Shown here: piece by piece, positions 24,508 through 36,216 of the stretch | How positions within the stretch are numbered: position 1 is the first letter of the stretch | Layout: each line of letters starts with the position of its first letter | NCBI RefSeq assembly: GCF_000516985.1 | Contig: NW_006917101.1 | Coordinates: 868,001-932,000 of the forward strand | DNA length: 64,000 bases | From: Pestalotiopsis fici W106-1 | Taxonomy: Eukaryota > Ascomycota > Sordariomycetes > Amphisphaeriales > Sporocadaceae | Reading direction: 5' to 3' | Translations under genes and position numbers: made by a program | The notes under the pieces: generated by a model | What the model saw: only the letters and a program-made list of their open reading frames with translations | Databases searched by the model: none | What the model was told of the DNA's origin: nothing

Positions 24508-24917
24508 GTTGAGCAGATGTCGCTGCAGGCAAGCATTCTACTCTTGACGATTGCTCAACTTGGACAGTGTCATTCGCTTTGCAAGCTCTATTCATGAAGT
24601 GGGTATCGCGGTGGTGATGGGAATTAAGCCTGCCGTCTGGCTGGCAATTGGCAGAGCTTGAATGCAGCTGGCGTAACCTACCTTCCACCAAGTAAAGGAT
24701 TGGGGAAAGAAATCATAGTCCTGGCTGCTTCTCCTACACTGAACTTTGCCTACGAAAAGTAAAGAGCATTGGTTGGAGATAAGCTATGATAACATATTCA
24801 ATTGATAATACAAAGTACATCAAGTAGTAACACCATGCTGTAGCGATATACTCATCTAAATCAGCCAGCCCCTGTACGCCGCTCATGCATCGCTTACAAT
24901 TCCAATCAGAGATCCTT
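24508..24917. promoter_or_regulatory. Promoter of the WDR6-like gene and 3' flank of the EDEM-like gene
   Basis: This 410-bp tandem spacer lies between the EDEM-like stop codon and the WDR6-like start codon, both on the minus strand. No further gene or specific motif was found. Confidence 0.55.
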
Positions 24918-27900
24918 CTATAAAACAATCAGGTTGCCTACTTCCAGGCCCTGGCTTTCGACATGGTATCTCCTGCGCAGCCCAATACTTTTCACGTTCG
25001 ACAATGCCTCATACGTATGCTCACCGCCTCCTACCATTACCATGGCAATCGGATGGTGTCTCGCAATGCCTGATGGCGTCCGCTGCGTTTCGTCGAGCAA
25101 CGGGCGGATGAAATTCGTACTCCATACATCGTACTCGCCATCATCATTGCCCTCTTCGTCGTCAGACACAACAACGACCAGCTGCAGTGCGTTTCGATTG
25201 GGTGCAAAGGAGGGTATGTTCGCCAGCTTCTCCGAGAATGAACAACCGCCACGCCGCATCACAATGACATGGTGACTCTTGGCTGCCTTGTCGGGCAGCT
25301 TACCTTGGCACGCCTGGCCTGCAAAATAGATTTTGGACCAGGAGAGTGAGTCAATTTGGATGCCAAGCAGCGGGTTGGGGGCTTCAGCGACATCAGGTAA
25401 CGGGGCGGCCCCAAGGCCCACAGGTGTTATGGCTGGCAATTCCGCATATCGATATTCTGGTTTTGGTGCTGGTATGGGGCCATAGGTGGCGACGGGATCT
25501 CTCAACACGGAGGTGATCTGTGACAAGAAAGAGCTGAAGATATTCGGAGCTCCGACAGATTTGACATCGACTGATGACTGTGATGTCTGAGGATGTGCCA
25601 TATCTTGCAAGTCATTCATTTCAGTGTCATTCTTCTCTGGAAGGACCTGGGTCTGTAGAAGCAGATCAACCACCACGGCATCCCTGATGCGGTGGAATAG
25701 AGGATCGGACATTCCAGTAAGAACATCACGGCTGATCAAGACCTTTTCATCCCGACCCAGCGGTAGGTTGCCAATGCTTTGCACCCTCCAAATGCGATGG
25801 CTCGCGTCCGGTGGTTCTTCTTGCACCATTGTTAGCTTCAAGCCATTAAGGCTATTGATAGCTATGCCCTCGCCTGTCCGGACCAAATTGTGCCCGCCAA
25901 ACATGAGATTGAATGCACTTCCAACGACTTGCTGAGTATTTGAAGGGAATTCAATGGTCGATGTATGTTGTTGGCGAATAGCTGCACAGATCCCATCGCT
26001 TGGCAGCATTGCCTCAGGAAGTGTCCACGGGAAATGTGTATGGTTGCTCCTTGGCTTTGGAGCTTCGGTTGATGTACTGTCATCACTCCCAAACTGGGGC
26101 TTCGAACTTGAGATGCCATGTATGTTGGGCACGTGGTGCAAACGGATCAAACTTGAAGCATGGTATAGATCAGACCTTGCTGCTGTTGCTGATCCAGTGA
26201 GCGGCGGAAGACTTGGTGGTACGGGGCAAGACAAAGTGAAGTCGCTCGCTACGTAGCTTTGGACTCCGCTCTCGGCAGGACTTGACTGGCGTCTCCGGTA
26301 CTGGCCACTTTCCCGTGGAATGATGAGTGGATGGCCCTCGGTGGTGAAAACATATGGAGCGTCTAGCTTGTTCAATGGATGATCAGGATCAAAGAGAAGA
26401 TACAGGTATTTAGCGGTCTCTCCGAGGAAGAAACTCTCCATGCGATCGCTCTTTTCTCCGGTTCGTACATCTTGCAGTCCAGACCAGCCGCACTTGGTCC
26501 AACAGCGCCGAATTATGTCTCTCAAAACCATTTCTCCAGCATAGAGATACCATGGATCCTTGGTCGCACGGTAGATGTGATAAGTCGACTCGATGAACTC
26601 GGGTCGGCCAGGCCACCAGCCGAGACCGCCTTCTACATTACCGTCTCGGACAGACCATCGTTCCGGCAGGGCCGAATACCGAGTCCACAAGGCCGTATAT
26701 AGGAGATGTGTCTCAATGGCCTCGTCAAGCTCACCCGCGATAGCCAAAAGACCAGAATAGTATGCGCCCAGGCTATCAATCCAATACGCCTGAGGCGAGC
26801 CAGTGGAAACGTGAACATTAATATAGTGCGGATGGTGTACCTCGGAGTACAAATGCCTTTTAATGGCAGCATGAGCGTGGTGCCACGCCCCCAGAAACGC
26901 ATCTGGTGAGTTGTCTTCATCGGATAATGGCGTATAAATAGAATTGGGGTCGAGCGAACTTCCGAAGGGAATGTGTGTAGGCATCGTGCGGTTTGGTAGG
27001 TCGTGCCCGGACAGCAAGATATGTGTCTTCAAAGCATACTCGAAGAAGCTATCGATGCCGGCACCAATTCCAGAGAAACCCCCTATCCAATGACCACCTT
27101 CAGCATCTACGCCCGCGCCCAAGAGGCCAATATCGCTCCTTCTTGACCAGACGGACCAGAAAGCTCTTTTGGCAGCTTGCTCAAATCTTGGGTCACCCGT
27201 CAGGCGACTAAGAACAGTAAACTCGAGTACCAAGCTTCCCGCTCCAGCTGTACATGTCTCTGTAATCTCTGGGGGCTCCTGGGTGCCATCAGGGTCCAGA
27301 CTAATGTTCTCATGGAGCGGAGAGTTAACGTAGAATGGAATTCCATGCCTCAGATTCACCCGCGGGTATGGCATGCCAGTCTGTGTATAAAATGCAGGGA
27401 GCAATCGTTGCGCCAAATCAAAGGCAAGTCGAAGTAGCTGGCCATCGTACTTGAATCCATTTGGCCAGACAATCGGATGGTGTTCCACGTCATCATTGGT
27501 TCGACCTGGGTTGTATCCAGAGATTGGCAAGTCTCCTACGGCAAACAAATGTGCACTCAACAGACCACCAACGCCCCTGATAACGGTCTCAAAGACCTGA
27601 ACCTTGCTGTCGACATTGAAGCCCCTTTCGCGCACACCTTGCCCCGAGGGACCCGGCCGTCCATCTCCATACTGTTCCACCAATGCTGCAACGCCTTTCT
27701 GAAAATCGTCCAGAGCTTTGGGCCCGGTCTGCTTGTCATCTGGAGGGGCGGAGGCGAGTATCGCAAGGGTCGACAAGCTGTCTATCAAGGTCAAGGAGTA
27801 GTTTCCGAGGACGTCGTTAAGCTCAATATGTCGAGGGTTCAGACGATCGCGAGTCAAAGGTGTACAAGAAACTGGCCGCAGCTATATCATCGATAAGTCA

Positions 27901-28122
27901 GCTGGCCTTCTACATTGACACGTGTGGGCTGTGCCTCACCTCGTCTTCTGGAAAAGCAATACTCATGTAGTTGTCAAAGCCGTGGTAGAACATGTCAACC
28001 GTCTCCTGCCTTAACTGTGCTACTCGATCCGGGCGCATAGCCCGCACGGCTACGATCCATGACGGCAGCAGCAGCAGTAGACATATGGTGGTCCAGAGTG
28101 CTAATGATGTGCCCCGCGTCAT
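24918..28122 (-). CDS. EDEM-like GH47 ER protein with C-terminal PA domain
   Basis: EDEM/Htm1/Mnl1 proteins trim mannose from misfolded glycoproteins in the ER and mark them for degradation. Exon 1 (28122-27940) and exon 2 (27881-24918) flank a 58-nt intron (gtgagg ... atatag) in phase 0, giving about 1048 residues. I chose the ATG at 28122 because it starts a clean signal peptide with a CLLLLLPSWIVAV core; the ATG at 28170 would add 16 basic and Ala-rich residues. GH47/EDEM hallmarks follow in order: MFYHGFDNYM, TPLTRDRLNP, ELNDVLGNYSLTLIDSLSTL, GAGSLVLEFTVLSRLTGD, GIGAGIDSFFEYALKTHILL, RPEFIESTYHIYRATKDPWY and MESFFLGETAKYLYLLF. Residues about 910-1025 carry a PA-like domain with VIVMRRGGCSFSEK. 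The domain order matches EDEM3-type proteins. I see no C-terminal HDEL-type retention signal. Confidence 0.9.
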
Positions 28123-28651
28123 GGCCGCTGCCGGGCTCCGTCTCCGGCCGGCCACGCATGCCGAGGGCATCACCGGGAGCTAGAGGTATAAGCATGCATG
28201 TGTAACAAGGTAGACAATCGTCGTGAGACGAGCGGGCGACCGGGGGGGATCGCCGCGCTTGCAATGCTTAATGAGAATATAACTGCTCAGCCGGATGAGG
28301 GATGGAGTTGGTATGGGCTGGCCGGTATCAAGCATGCGACGGCTGGATACCTCACGGTGGTGCAGGTGTCAAGGTAAGCAAGCAACAAGCAAGCTGACTT
28401 TTGGCTGGCCGTCTGATGCTGTCATCGCCGCTGAGCCTGGTAGCTGGTAATTTTACAGCGCTTCGGCTACGCTAAAGGGCCCAGTAAATACAATGTACGC
28501 ACTAACAAGATAGCGCTATGTACTGGCTGACCCGTTGCTAAGCTTCCAGTTCTTGTTCACCAGTGCAGAGTGGAGGACAGATCTCCCCTGTCCGCTCCCT
28601 AAAAACAAAAAACTGGGCAAAGGTAAAGGGGTGGGGACTGCGGGATCCAGC

Positions 28652-28681
28652 ACTGACTGACTGACTGACTGACTGACTGAC
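28652..28681. repeat. (ACTG)7 tetranucleotide repeat
   Basis: Seven perfect ACTG units plus AC lie about 530 bp upstream of the EDEM-like start codon. It is simple sequence, potentially length-variable between strains. Confidence 0.9.
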
Positions 28682-31655
28682 CGCTGAGCACTACATAAGA
28701 TTGCACTGCACCGCACCGAGCCAATGCTACTGATTAACGTGTGAACTTACAGTGCTTACACATTGCATCATTAAACCTACCACACTCACCTGCCTTTTCT
28801 AATGCTCCTTTGAAACCACGAGGTCGCATCCTTTGCCAAGGCTGGCGGGCCTCAGTCCATTAAGCGCTTGCCGCTCGTCAGAAGGCCTGTCGCTTACGGA
28901 GCCTACGAGGCTGCGTCCTAACCTCGCGCTTCGACGAGAACGGCAAAATTAAGCGAGAATTCGTTGTTTGCCCATTCAAAAGCTTCAACAGAATCTACAG
29001 TATCTACAACAACAAGAAGAACAACAAGCATCTCCATCCCTGCGTCAATACATTCTGGTACCTCGAAGTCTTCTGTGACGTGACGAGTTGCGCTTTGCGG
29101 CCCGTGAACCGTCTAGCTTAGCTCACCCTCTGCGCAACCTGGCAGGCTTTCGTCCACACAGGTACTTCGCGGAACCTTTGCCCTCTACCTCTCTCTGGAC
29201 CCTATCGCCAGCCACTATCAAAACTATGGACTTGTACGGAAGAGCCCACGGGCGCGGGTACATGACCTAGGAGGAAGGTCGGCACATCCCAGCAGTCCTT
29301 TCCCCCCCCCCTCCCCCGAGGATTCCAAACCTGGTTGGAAGCCAACCCTTGCTCCCGTTATGTTCTTCGCTTCTAAGGATCGATGCCATTTCCCGCTTTA
29401 TACAGTCTTCTCCGCCTCAATCGGGAACGCGCTAGTTTGCATGGCGTGCGAAAAGTCGGGAGTTGCTCAGAAGGATCATTATGTGACATGGCTCAAAAGT
29501 TCTGCCGCCTTGTATATTGCCGTCTCCACAGGGATTATCTCTGATGAACATCACCCAACAACCATCTGATACTTCAGAATACTTGACCCACGCGACGGAA
29601 AGTTCTCTCATATGAACATGGGTTGAGCTTTGAAGCCTAGCCCAGTGGGAGCTTCCTATTGACCTTTGGCGAAACTGTCACGGCCTGGCTCAGCCTCAAT
29701 ATGGGAAGGCTCCTGGTGTATGAAGCAGGGCATTTTTGGATCAATGCTATATTTACGCCAGCACGCACCTGCTTAAAAGTTCCTGGTCTCGCTAACTTGA
29801 TCAAGTCCGGCACGCATTGGTCCCGAGGTCTTGTGTGTATAGCTTCTACAGACTGCTGGGGTTTTCTGGCATTGCTATGAGACGCGGAAAGGCGGGTGGG
29901 TGCTGAGATGAGTCAAAAGGGCGTGCCTCCAAGAGACTTCGATCTGAGGGACGCAAGGAAGATCTTTGAACAATGAGCCTGTGGGTGAAGTCATAGCAAA
30001 TGCTGGTCCCCTACGCCCTGATTCGTCAAGTCATGCTACATCCGACAACTTCTTTTATCCTACCGTCGGACAAAGGTGGGAGTGAAGAACCCTCCATGTA
30101 CAGCCAGCCCAGTAACTGCCGCAGATGCTTCTGTCCTTCATTCTATCAAGGGTCTGATTGTCTTCCAATGGAAGCACGATATTAAGACACCCACTTGATA
30201 TCCCAAAACCAGCAATAAGCTTCTTTAAGCAGACCTGTACCCCAAGTGTTCTGCTCTGCATTGCTAAACACTACCAGGTCGCTGTATTTTTCGATTGGTG
30301 GTTCAGACATCTGAAGTCTGCAGATAATTACGTCCTTCAATGACTTACCACTATGCCTTTGGTAATCCACTGGACAAAGGGATAGATAAGGAAAGAGTCT
30401 AATGGCCCCTGCCGCTCCTTTGAAGCGGCTGCCGACGGGACCAAATACATGTACGTTTATGAACTACCCGGCGCTTGTTCTCCATCATTCTCCCTTACTC
30501 GTCTGCGCTGGGCAGGCTTAGGCGGCACCAAGTATTCAGACGCGTGCTTTTGGTGAGCTTTGATGGAGAATCAACTCTTTTTTCGTCATGGCCAATTTCG
30601 GTAAGATTCCGTAGACGAATGGCCTGGCATGAACCTTGTACATGATGATGCTTGTGCGTTTTCATGGTACACAGCTTCTTCTTACGTCAAATTAGTCTTG
30701 TCTCCTGCCAAGACGAGCGAGCGTGATTGTTTAATTCAAATAAGAAATAAGGGCGGCAAGACAAGAAGATGAGCTTGGGCATACAATTCGGCTATGTTCC
30801 GATATCACCGCCATCTTTCCCCCAGCCAATTCTTGGCTGATTTAAAATCCGTGCCAAGCGTGCATCCTCAATACGATGGGGACGAATGAAAATCAAGCTA
30901 CGATACCAAGAAGATGGAGAAGCCCCCAAAGTGATTTGAAGGGGATTGCTCTCTGCATATTGTGGCCCATGACATCAAGCATGCTATGCTCGGCCGGCCA
31001 GCCGGCCGGCCAAGATGGCGGTCTGATCTAGGACTATCCTCCACATCTAGCCATCCTATATGATTCAAAAAATAGAAGTGTGCGGGATAGTGCATTGTCA
31101 CGCGGCAGAAATGCTACTCTCGGCTGCGCCACGAGGATCGAACCTTGCCTTCCCAGCCCGGGGGAGGCACAGAATCGCATGGCAAGAATAATAGCAGCGT
31201 TGCGGCCATCATTTGACAGGGCTGCAGATATGGAGATAATTACGCCGGAGTGAGGCCCTCTTTCTTTTCTTTCTTTTTCACTCAGAGGTTATTTCTATAT
31301 TGACAACCCCGGAAAAGGAAATGGCTCCATTTTTTGGGGCCCTGGAAATCCTTGAGGGGGTGGGAAAAGTAAATAGTCTCTCGCCCTTACATATCATGTT
31401 ATGTACCAGTCAGTGCGCAAAATAATAGTACTACATGGGTCACGGACGGACGAGGGTCAAGGGAAGAAGAAATGGAAGAGGATCAATTCTTCTTCTTCAA
31501 GCCCTGTCAGAACCTTGAATTGGGCCGAACCAGGAGGCGATCCAGGATGCCGCCGGACAAGGACTTGAAGAGAAGACAATGAAAAAAAAAAAATCCCCAA
31601 GAGCTACAGGGCCCTTGGTGGATCTGTGCGTGTGAGCGGATTTTCCGAGGTCGAC

Positions 31656-31671
31656 TTTTTTTTTTTTTTTT
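31656..31671. repeat. T16 homopolymer
   Basis: An uninterrupted run of 16 T in non-coding DNA. Confidence 0.85.
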
Positions 31672-33363
31672 AATCCCCTGTCTCTTTACCCGTATCTTGT
31701 TTGGTCAGTACATCGTAGCAGCAAAAGAGACGAGAGAGAGCGGTGGCCAAATTCCATTTGATACGTAATATAGTGCCTGTAGGTAAAGAGAGAGGGAATT
31801 GTAAATAACACCCCCGGGTGGGATAGATCTCATAATATTATGCCTATATCCTAGTCGCAGGCAAAAGCTGGGAGAAAACGCCCATTACCCGCAAAGAAAT
31901 TCCGATGACATAAAGAATGAGAGGGAGAGAGAACATGGCTGATTTGTTGAGTGCATGCCGCTTTTCTCTCTCTCGGCTCTCTTCTCCTCTCCTCTGGACA
32001 TTATTACGTGGTTTTGAGAAAGCTAGAAGGGAGCTCATTTACCAGTCCGTCGGGTCAAAGACAGGGCCCCCAGCCCCCTTTCACCGATGCTGCTTTCCAA
32101 GTCTAGATTCATTCCCGTAGCGAATGAACCTCACTGGGAGGGAGGCGAGGACATAGATTGGAGCAGGTTATTTTTCTTCTCCTCTTTTTTTCTTCTGCTT
32201 CTACACAATACTACACCGCATTTTGTGTCATAATACGCACCTATCATGAGAACAAGGAGGGGGGTAAAGGGCGGGGGGGACGAGAAACCATACGTAACGC
32301 TTGACTCCCAGCCCTATGGGGCTTTTACTCTGTGGAATAAAAAGAAACACCTACGATGATTGAATAAATCGTCTTGAAAGCGGAGACAAAAGACTACATA
32401 CGTATTCGCTCTGTATGCTTATGAAGGGCACAGTAAAACTCTACATATCTAGGTAACCTATCATGTGCTGTCGAGCCGATGCACAGTTACTTTGAATCTG
32501 GAGACACTTTTCTTGGAACATTTTTAGGCCGCGTTATGCAGTCCAAATGCATCCATCCCCCCTCCAATCCACTCCCTTGCATTTGCAGTAGTAGACAGAC
32601 CGAGTGGCCGCTCTACTACTAGTACCTCTGATAAATATAGACCGCCCCAAGGGGTCTTGTTGTGGCTCATCGCCCAAGGTCATGAATATGGCCGCAACCG
32701 GACTTTACAAAGAAAAGAATCACTTTCTAAATCTGATTTCTTGAAACACATCCCCCCTCCCCGCATGGCTTACAATCGTGGCTTGGTTACCATCTTACGT
32801 GTTAGTCTTAGTATGGCCAGAAAGAATGCTTGTTTCCGCTCCTAGAAAGTGGTCAAGAATCGGATTTATCAGCATAATTTGACACTCGGAAATCTGGCAG
32901 AACCTTGTATTGCATTGTCAGATCATGATATTTGCCCCCAATCTCGCCATGCGCCATGTCTTGCAGTGGATGTGCCAAATATGAGCATGACAATTAAAGC
33001 CAGTCATGTCCAAAGTCCATGTCACCGTATAGGCATCACGGGGAAAAAAAAGTTCCGCTGAAAGTTTTAGTGTTTTGAATGCAACTAAATATATACAAAA
33101 AGAAGAAGAAAAGAGTATGGCACAACAGAACTCTTGAAAATCGCCACATGCCCAAAAATTGCAGAAAACAGACTAATAAAAACCATTGGTTTGAGTAAAT
33201 AAAAAAGAAGGTATCGCGCAAGCCGCTTGCCGGCATAAATCTAAACCACTAGACTGAAAAAGATTGAGATGCTTTTTCTTCGATACAGACAGATAGTAAA
33301 TGGTGGGGTATCATCAAGAGAGAAGAGGAAGAGTAAAAGTGAAAGAGTGGTCGCTCTTTGTCA

Positions 33364-35214
33364 TCAAGACAGGTGAGGATAGCTTTGCTGGCCCCTGCTC
33401 GAGCTGTCATAATACGGCGTGGTTTCGCTGTGTTGAGCAATCATTTGATCGCAAGCTTGCTTCGCCACACGCTCGCTTTGATGATCCTGCTGGGCACTGG
33501 TTCGCCGCGAATGAGGAAACGACCCAGACAAGTCCATGGCATCGGGGTGATTTGCCGGAGATTCCTCTTCTGGAACAAAGAAGGCTTCGAGCAAGCGTTC
33601 CTCCTCTTCTGATGATAGGTTGTTCCTCGTTTGTAGGCTCAGACCGCGCTCATCATACACGGCTGACGGGGGACTCGGCTCTGCCCATAGGTTTGGCTGC
33701 CCCTTCTCGCGTTGGATCTCCTTGCGCCTTCTTCTGATCTTCTTTGGCTTGAGATCGGGATCGTATTCTTCTTCGCCGAGTTCCGATAAGCGTTTAGCAA
33801 TGTGCTCGGGTTTCCAGTCCCATACTCGGCAGCCTTTCTTCTCCTTCATGATCTTGAGTATATCGATATAGCGACGCTTGTCGTATTCTTCTATTGCCTC
33901 GGTGAGAGCTCTGTCCTATACCAGAGTTAGTCATTAATGGAGACCTAGAACAAGACAGTTCTCGATATAAGTGCCACATACCTCATCTTCAGGCCAAATG
34001 GCCAGCTTCAATACTGCGCGGGAAAGCTGCATCTGCAAAGCAGCGCGTTCCTTTTTGTCATAACGTTCGTGATATCTTTCTGCAATCTTGTCCCACATGC
34101 CCTTGCCCTTTTCGTTGATCAGTTCTTCTCTCAAACTAAAGAGAAAATGATCTTCAGGTCGATCCTTGTCATGGCGAAGTTGGAGAACCTGGCGAGGTTC
34201 ACGCTCCTCTTTGATGCGCCTCACGGGAGACTTTGATCCAGCCCGAGAGGGTACCTGGTCATCGTGTGCTCCAATACCATGATAAGGTGACTGTCTTGCG
34301 GCCCTACTACCACGCTGACGCTTCCGTGGTGGTTGGCTGCGCCTGATGCCCCCGCGTCTTGCCGCTCTCTTATAGGATGGTTCCATGCCTAGAACAATGG
34401 GAGCATGTCCTAAACCATAGCTCTCATGGTTGTGAAGATTGTCGATGTGAGGAATGTGAGTACCTAGAGATCCTTGGCCATGCATGTTGTTCATAAGTGG
34501 CAGTTGTGGCGGTGCTGGTGCCATGTGAAGGTGGGAGCTGGGACCCATCTGGTAACCCTTCAGCAGAGCTGATGGATTGATGTGTGGACTGCTTGAGAAG
34601 AGCGTCGCTGATGCCATCGGAGGGGATAAGTCATCCTGAGGATCCGGGCCAGAAACACCATAATGACCGTAATAGTTCTCTACGCTTGTGACCGGAATAA
34701 CTTGTTGCTGTGGTGGTGAGTGTGTATCGTCAAGGAGTCCAAGTATATCTGGCGCATGGTGTGTTAATGGAGATGGTGGTTGAGTGCTGCGGATCATGGT
34801 ATGATTTTGAGCATTGCTGTACCAATCCGCAGTACTCGAACGGGAGGTGCCAGGAGGTGTAGGCTGCTGGGAAGTGCTCCCAGGGTTGCTGAATGAGTGT
34901 ACCATCTTCACTGATGCGCTGTCTGATAACGATGGTGAACCAGCAACAGACACAGGGGTAGGTAGCGATGAATCGTATGGGGCGTTGTAGTTAAATGGGG
35001 CAATCTGTGTGAAGATGAATGAGCAATCACATGGTCCTCTATAGAGAGGAAATCGACCTACCGAGGAATAGGTTATGGTTGTGGTGGGAGTAGAGCAGGC
35101 ACCCACGGTGGTGGTGGCGGCCGAATAGGCGCGGAGCGGGAGGTGACCTTCGGATGCAATATGGTCCTGATTGTGATGACCAGATGACTGCTGTTCGTAC
35201 GAAAGATCGCCCAT
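33364..35214 (-). CDS. Putative nuclear regulator with a Myb/SANT-like conserved block
   Basis: Exons are 35214-35062, 35004-33982 and 33915-33364, giving about 575 residues. Intron 1 (57 nt, gtaggt ... acacag) has no stop in frame. Intron 2 (66 nt) runs gtatgt ... tatag. The first 250 residues are low-complexity, rich in Ser, Pro, Gln and His. A strongly basic stretch (RRGGIRRSQPPRKRQRGSR) near residue 265 is a likely nuclear signal. Residues about 325-450 look globular and conserved: PEDHFLFSLREELINEKGKG, MWDKIAERYHERY, LKLAIWPEDEDRALTEAIEE and VWDWKPEHIAKRL. Spaced Trp residues and helix pattern suggest a tandem Myb/SANT-like DNA-binding fold; this is my inference and I do not know the named family. 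The start is uncertain: the frame stays open upstream of 35214 to a TAG near 35350 without an ATG, so a further 5' exon is possible. Confidence 0.75.
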
Positions 35215-36194
35215 GTTTGTCTGCTGTTGAATCCTTGAGATGGACTCGACAGTGTTATAGTTCAAGTCTGGGGCCGAGTACGGTGCTTTGTGATCGGGGC
35301 CAGAACCAGTAAAAGTCAGAGAAGGAGAAAATAAAGGTCGTGGGGTCTATGGAATGTTGCGAAGGCACGCCGTCTTTTTTGCCTCAAGTGATACTGGATG
35401 CTGCCGTGTGATGGAGTTATACAAATAGAGTAGAACTCGCAGGATTGGCTCTCGGATTGAAAATGAGGAGGAATGGAGGATGAAGAGGTATGTTTATAGA
35501 GACGCAGATCCAACAGCCGGCAGTGAAAGAAGGGTTAAAAAAAAAAGTAAGTACTGCTTTTGTCAGGTACGTGTGGTACGTGTGGACTGTATCTATCATC
35601 CATGGAGGCAAGGTAGGCAAAGGCAGGCCGGCTCTTGGTGGGTGGAGTGGATACCTCTACCTATGTCTCCATAGACTTACCTATGCTCTTTTGACGTGAA
35701 CTCATCCCCCGCCAATGTCGACAATCGGCAGGGGCCCTGCAAATACCTGACGGTACAAAAAGTCGACCTCATCTGATCAGCGTACTATGTACCGGGATAG
35801 ACCCATAGATAAACGACAAGGGACTTGGATCTTTGGGGGCTTGTCTCGAGCCACTGGGCAACGGGGGGGAGAGATATCCTTGGTGGGTAGTGATGCATAA
35901 GGAACACTGCCATGCATAATAGCCGCCGCCGTGTACCTGAGCCGGTACCATGATCACATTGACAGACGCGAGTGGATCTCTTGAATGAGCGAGCCATTGC
36001 GGCCTGCCAGAAGTGGTGAGAAGGGAGAAGACGATGAGCGTCGGCCCACGGTTTGCTCATATGCGACCATCAGCGCCTAAAGTGACAACGGGCCATGGCC
36101 GTCCGGCCCGGCCAGATGGCAAGGCTCAGCAAGGCTCAGCAAGGCTTCAAGGTGGGATCTAGAAGTTGGAGTTGAGTTGCATTTGAACACCCCG

Positions 36195-36216
36195 AAAAAA
36201 AAAAAAAAAAAAAAAA
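36195..36216. repeat. A22 homopolymer
   Basis: An uninterrupted run of 22 A in non-coding DNA about 1 kb upstream of the Myb/SANT-like gene. Confidence 0.85.

Larger units (their letters stand above)
28123..33363. other. 5.2 kb gene-poor interval
   Basis: The first few hundred bases serve as the EDEM-like promoter. Beyond that I cannot support a gene. A stretch near 28980-29270 resembles a fungal 5' leader (caacaacaagaagaacaaca) followed by a 14-codon ORF from 29226. The interval also has a (ACTG)7 repeat, a doubled GGCCGGCC motif at 30992-31011, a T16 run at 31656-31671 and many short ORFs without motifs. The right part is the 3' flank of the Myb/SANT-like gene. Confidence 0.5.

Noticed and set aside
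31105..31165. tRNA-like boxes on the minus strand (ggttcgatcc and tggcgcagccga)
   Set aside because: The first resembles a B box and the second an A box, but they occur in the wrong order with almost no spacing. The T-arm does not pair and no acceptor stem forms, so this is not a tRNA.
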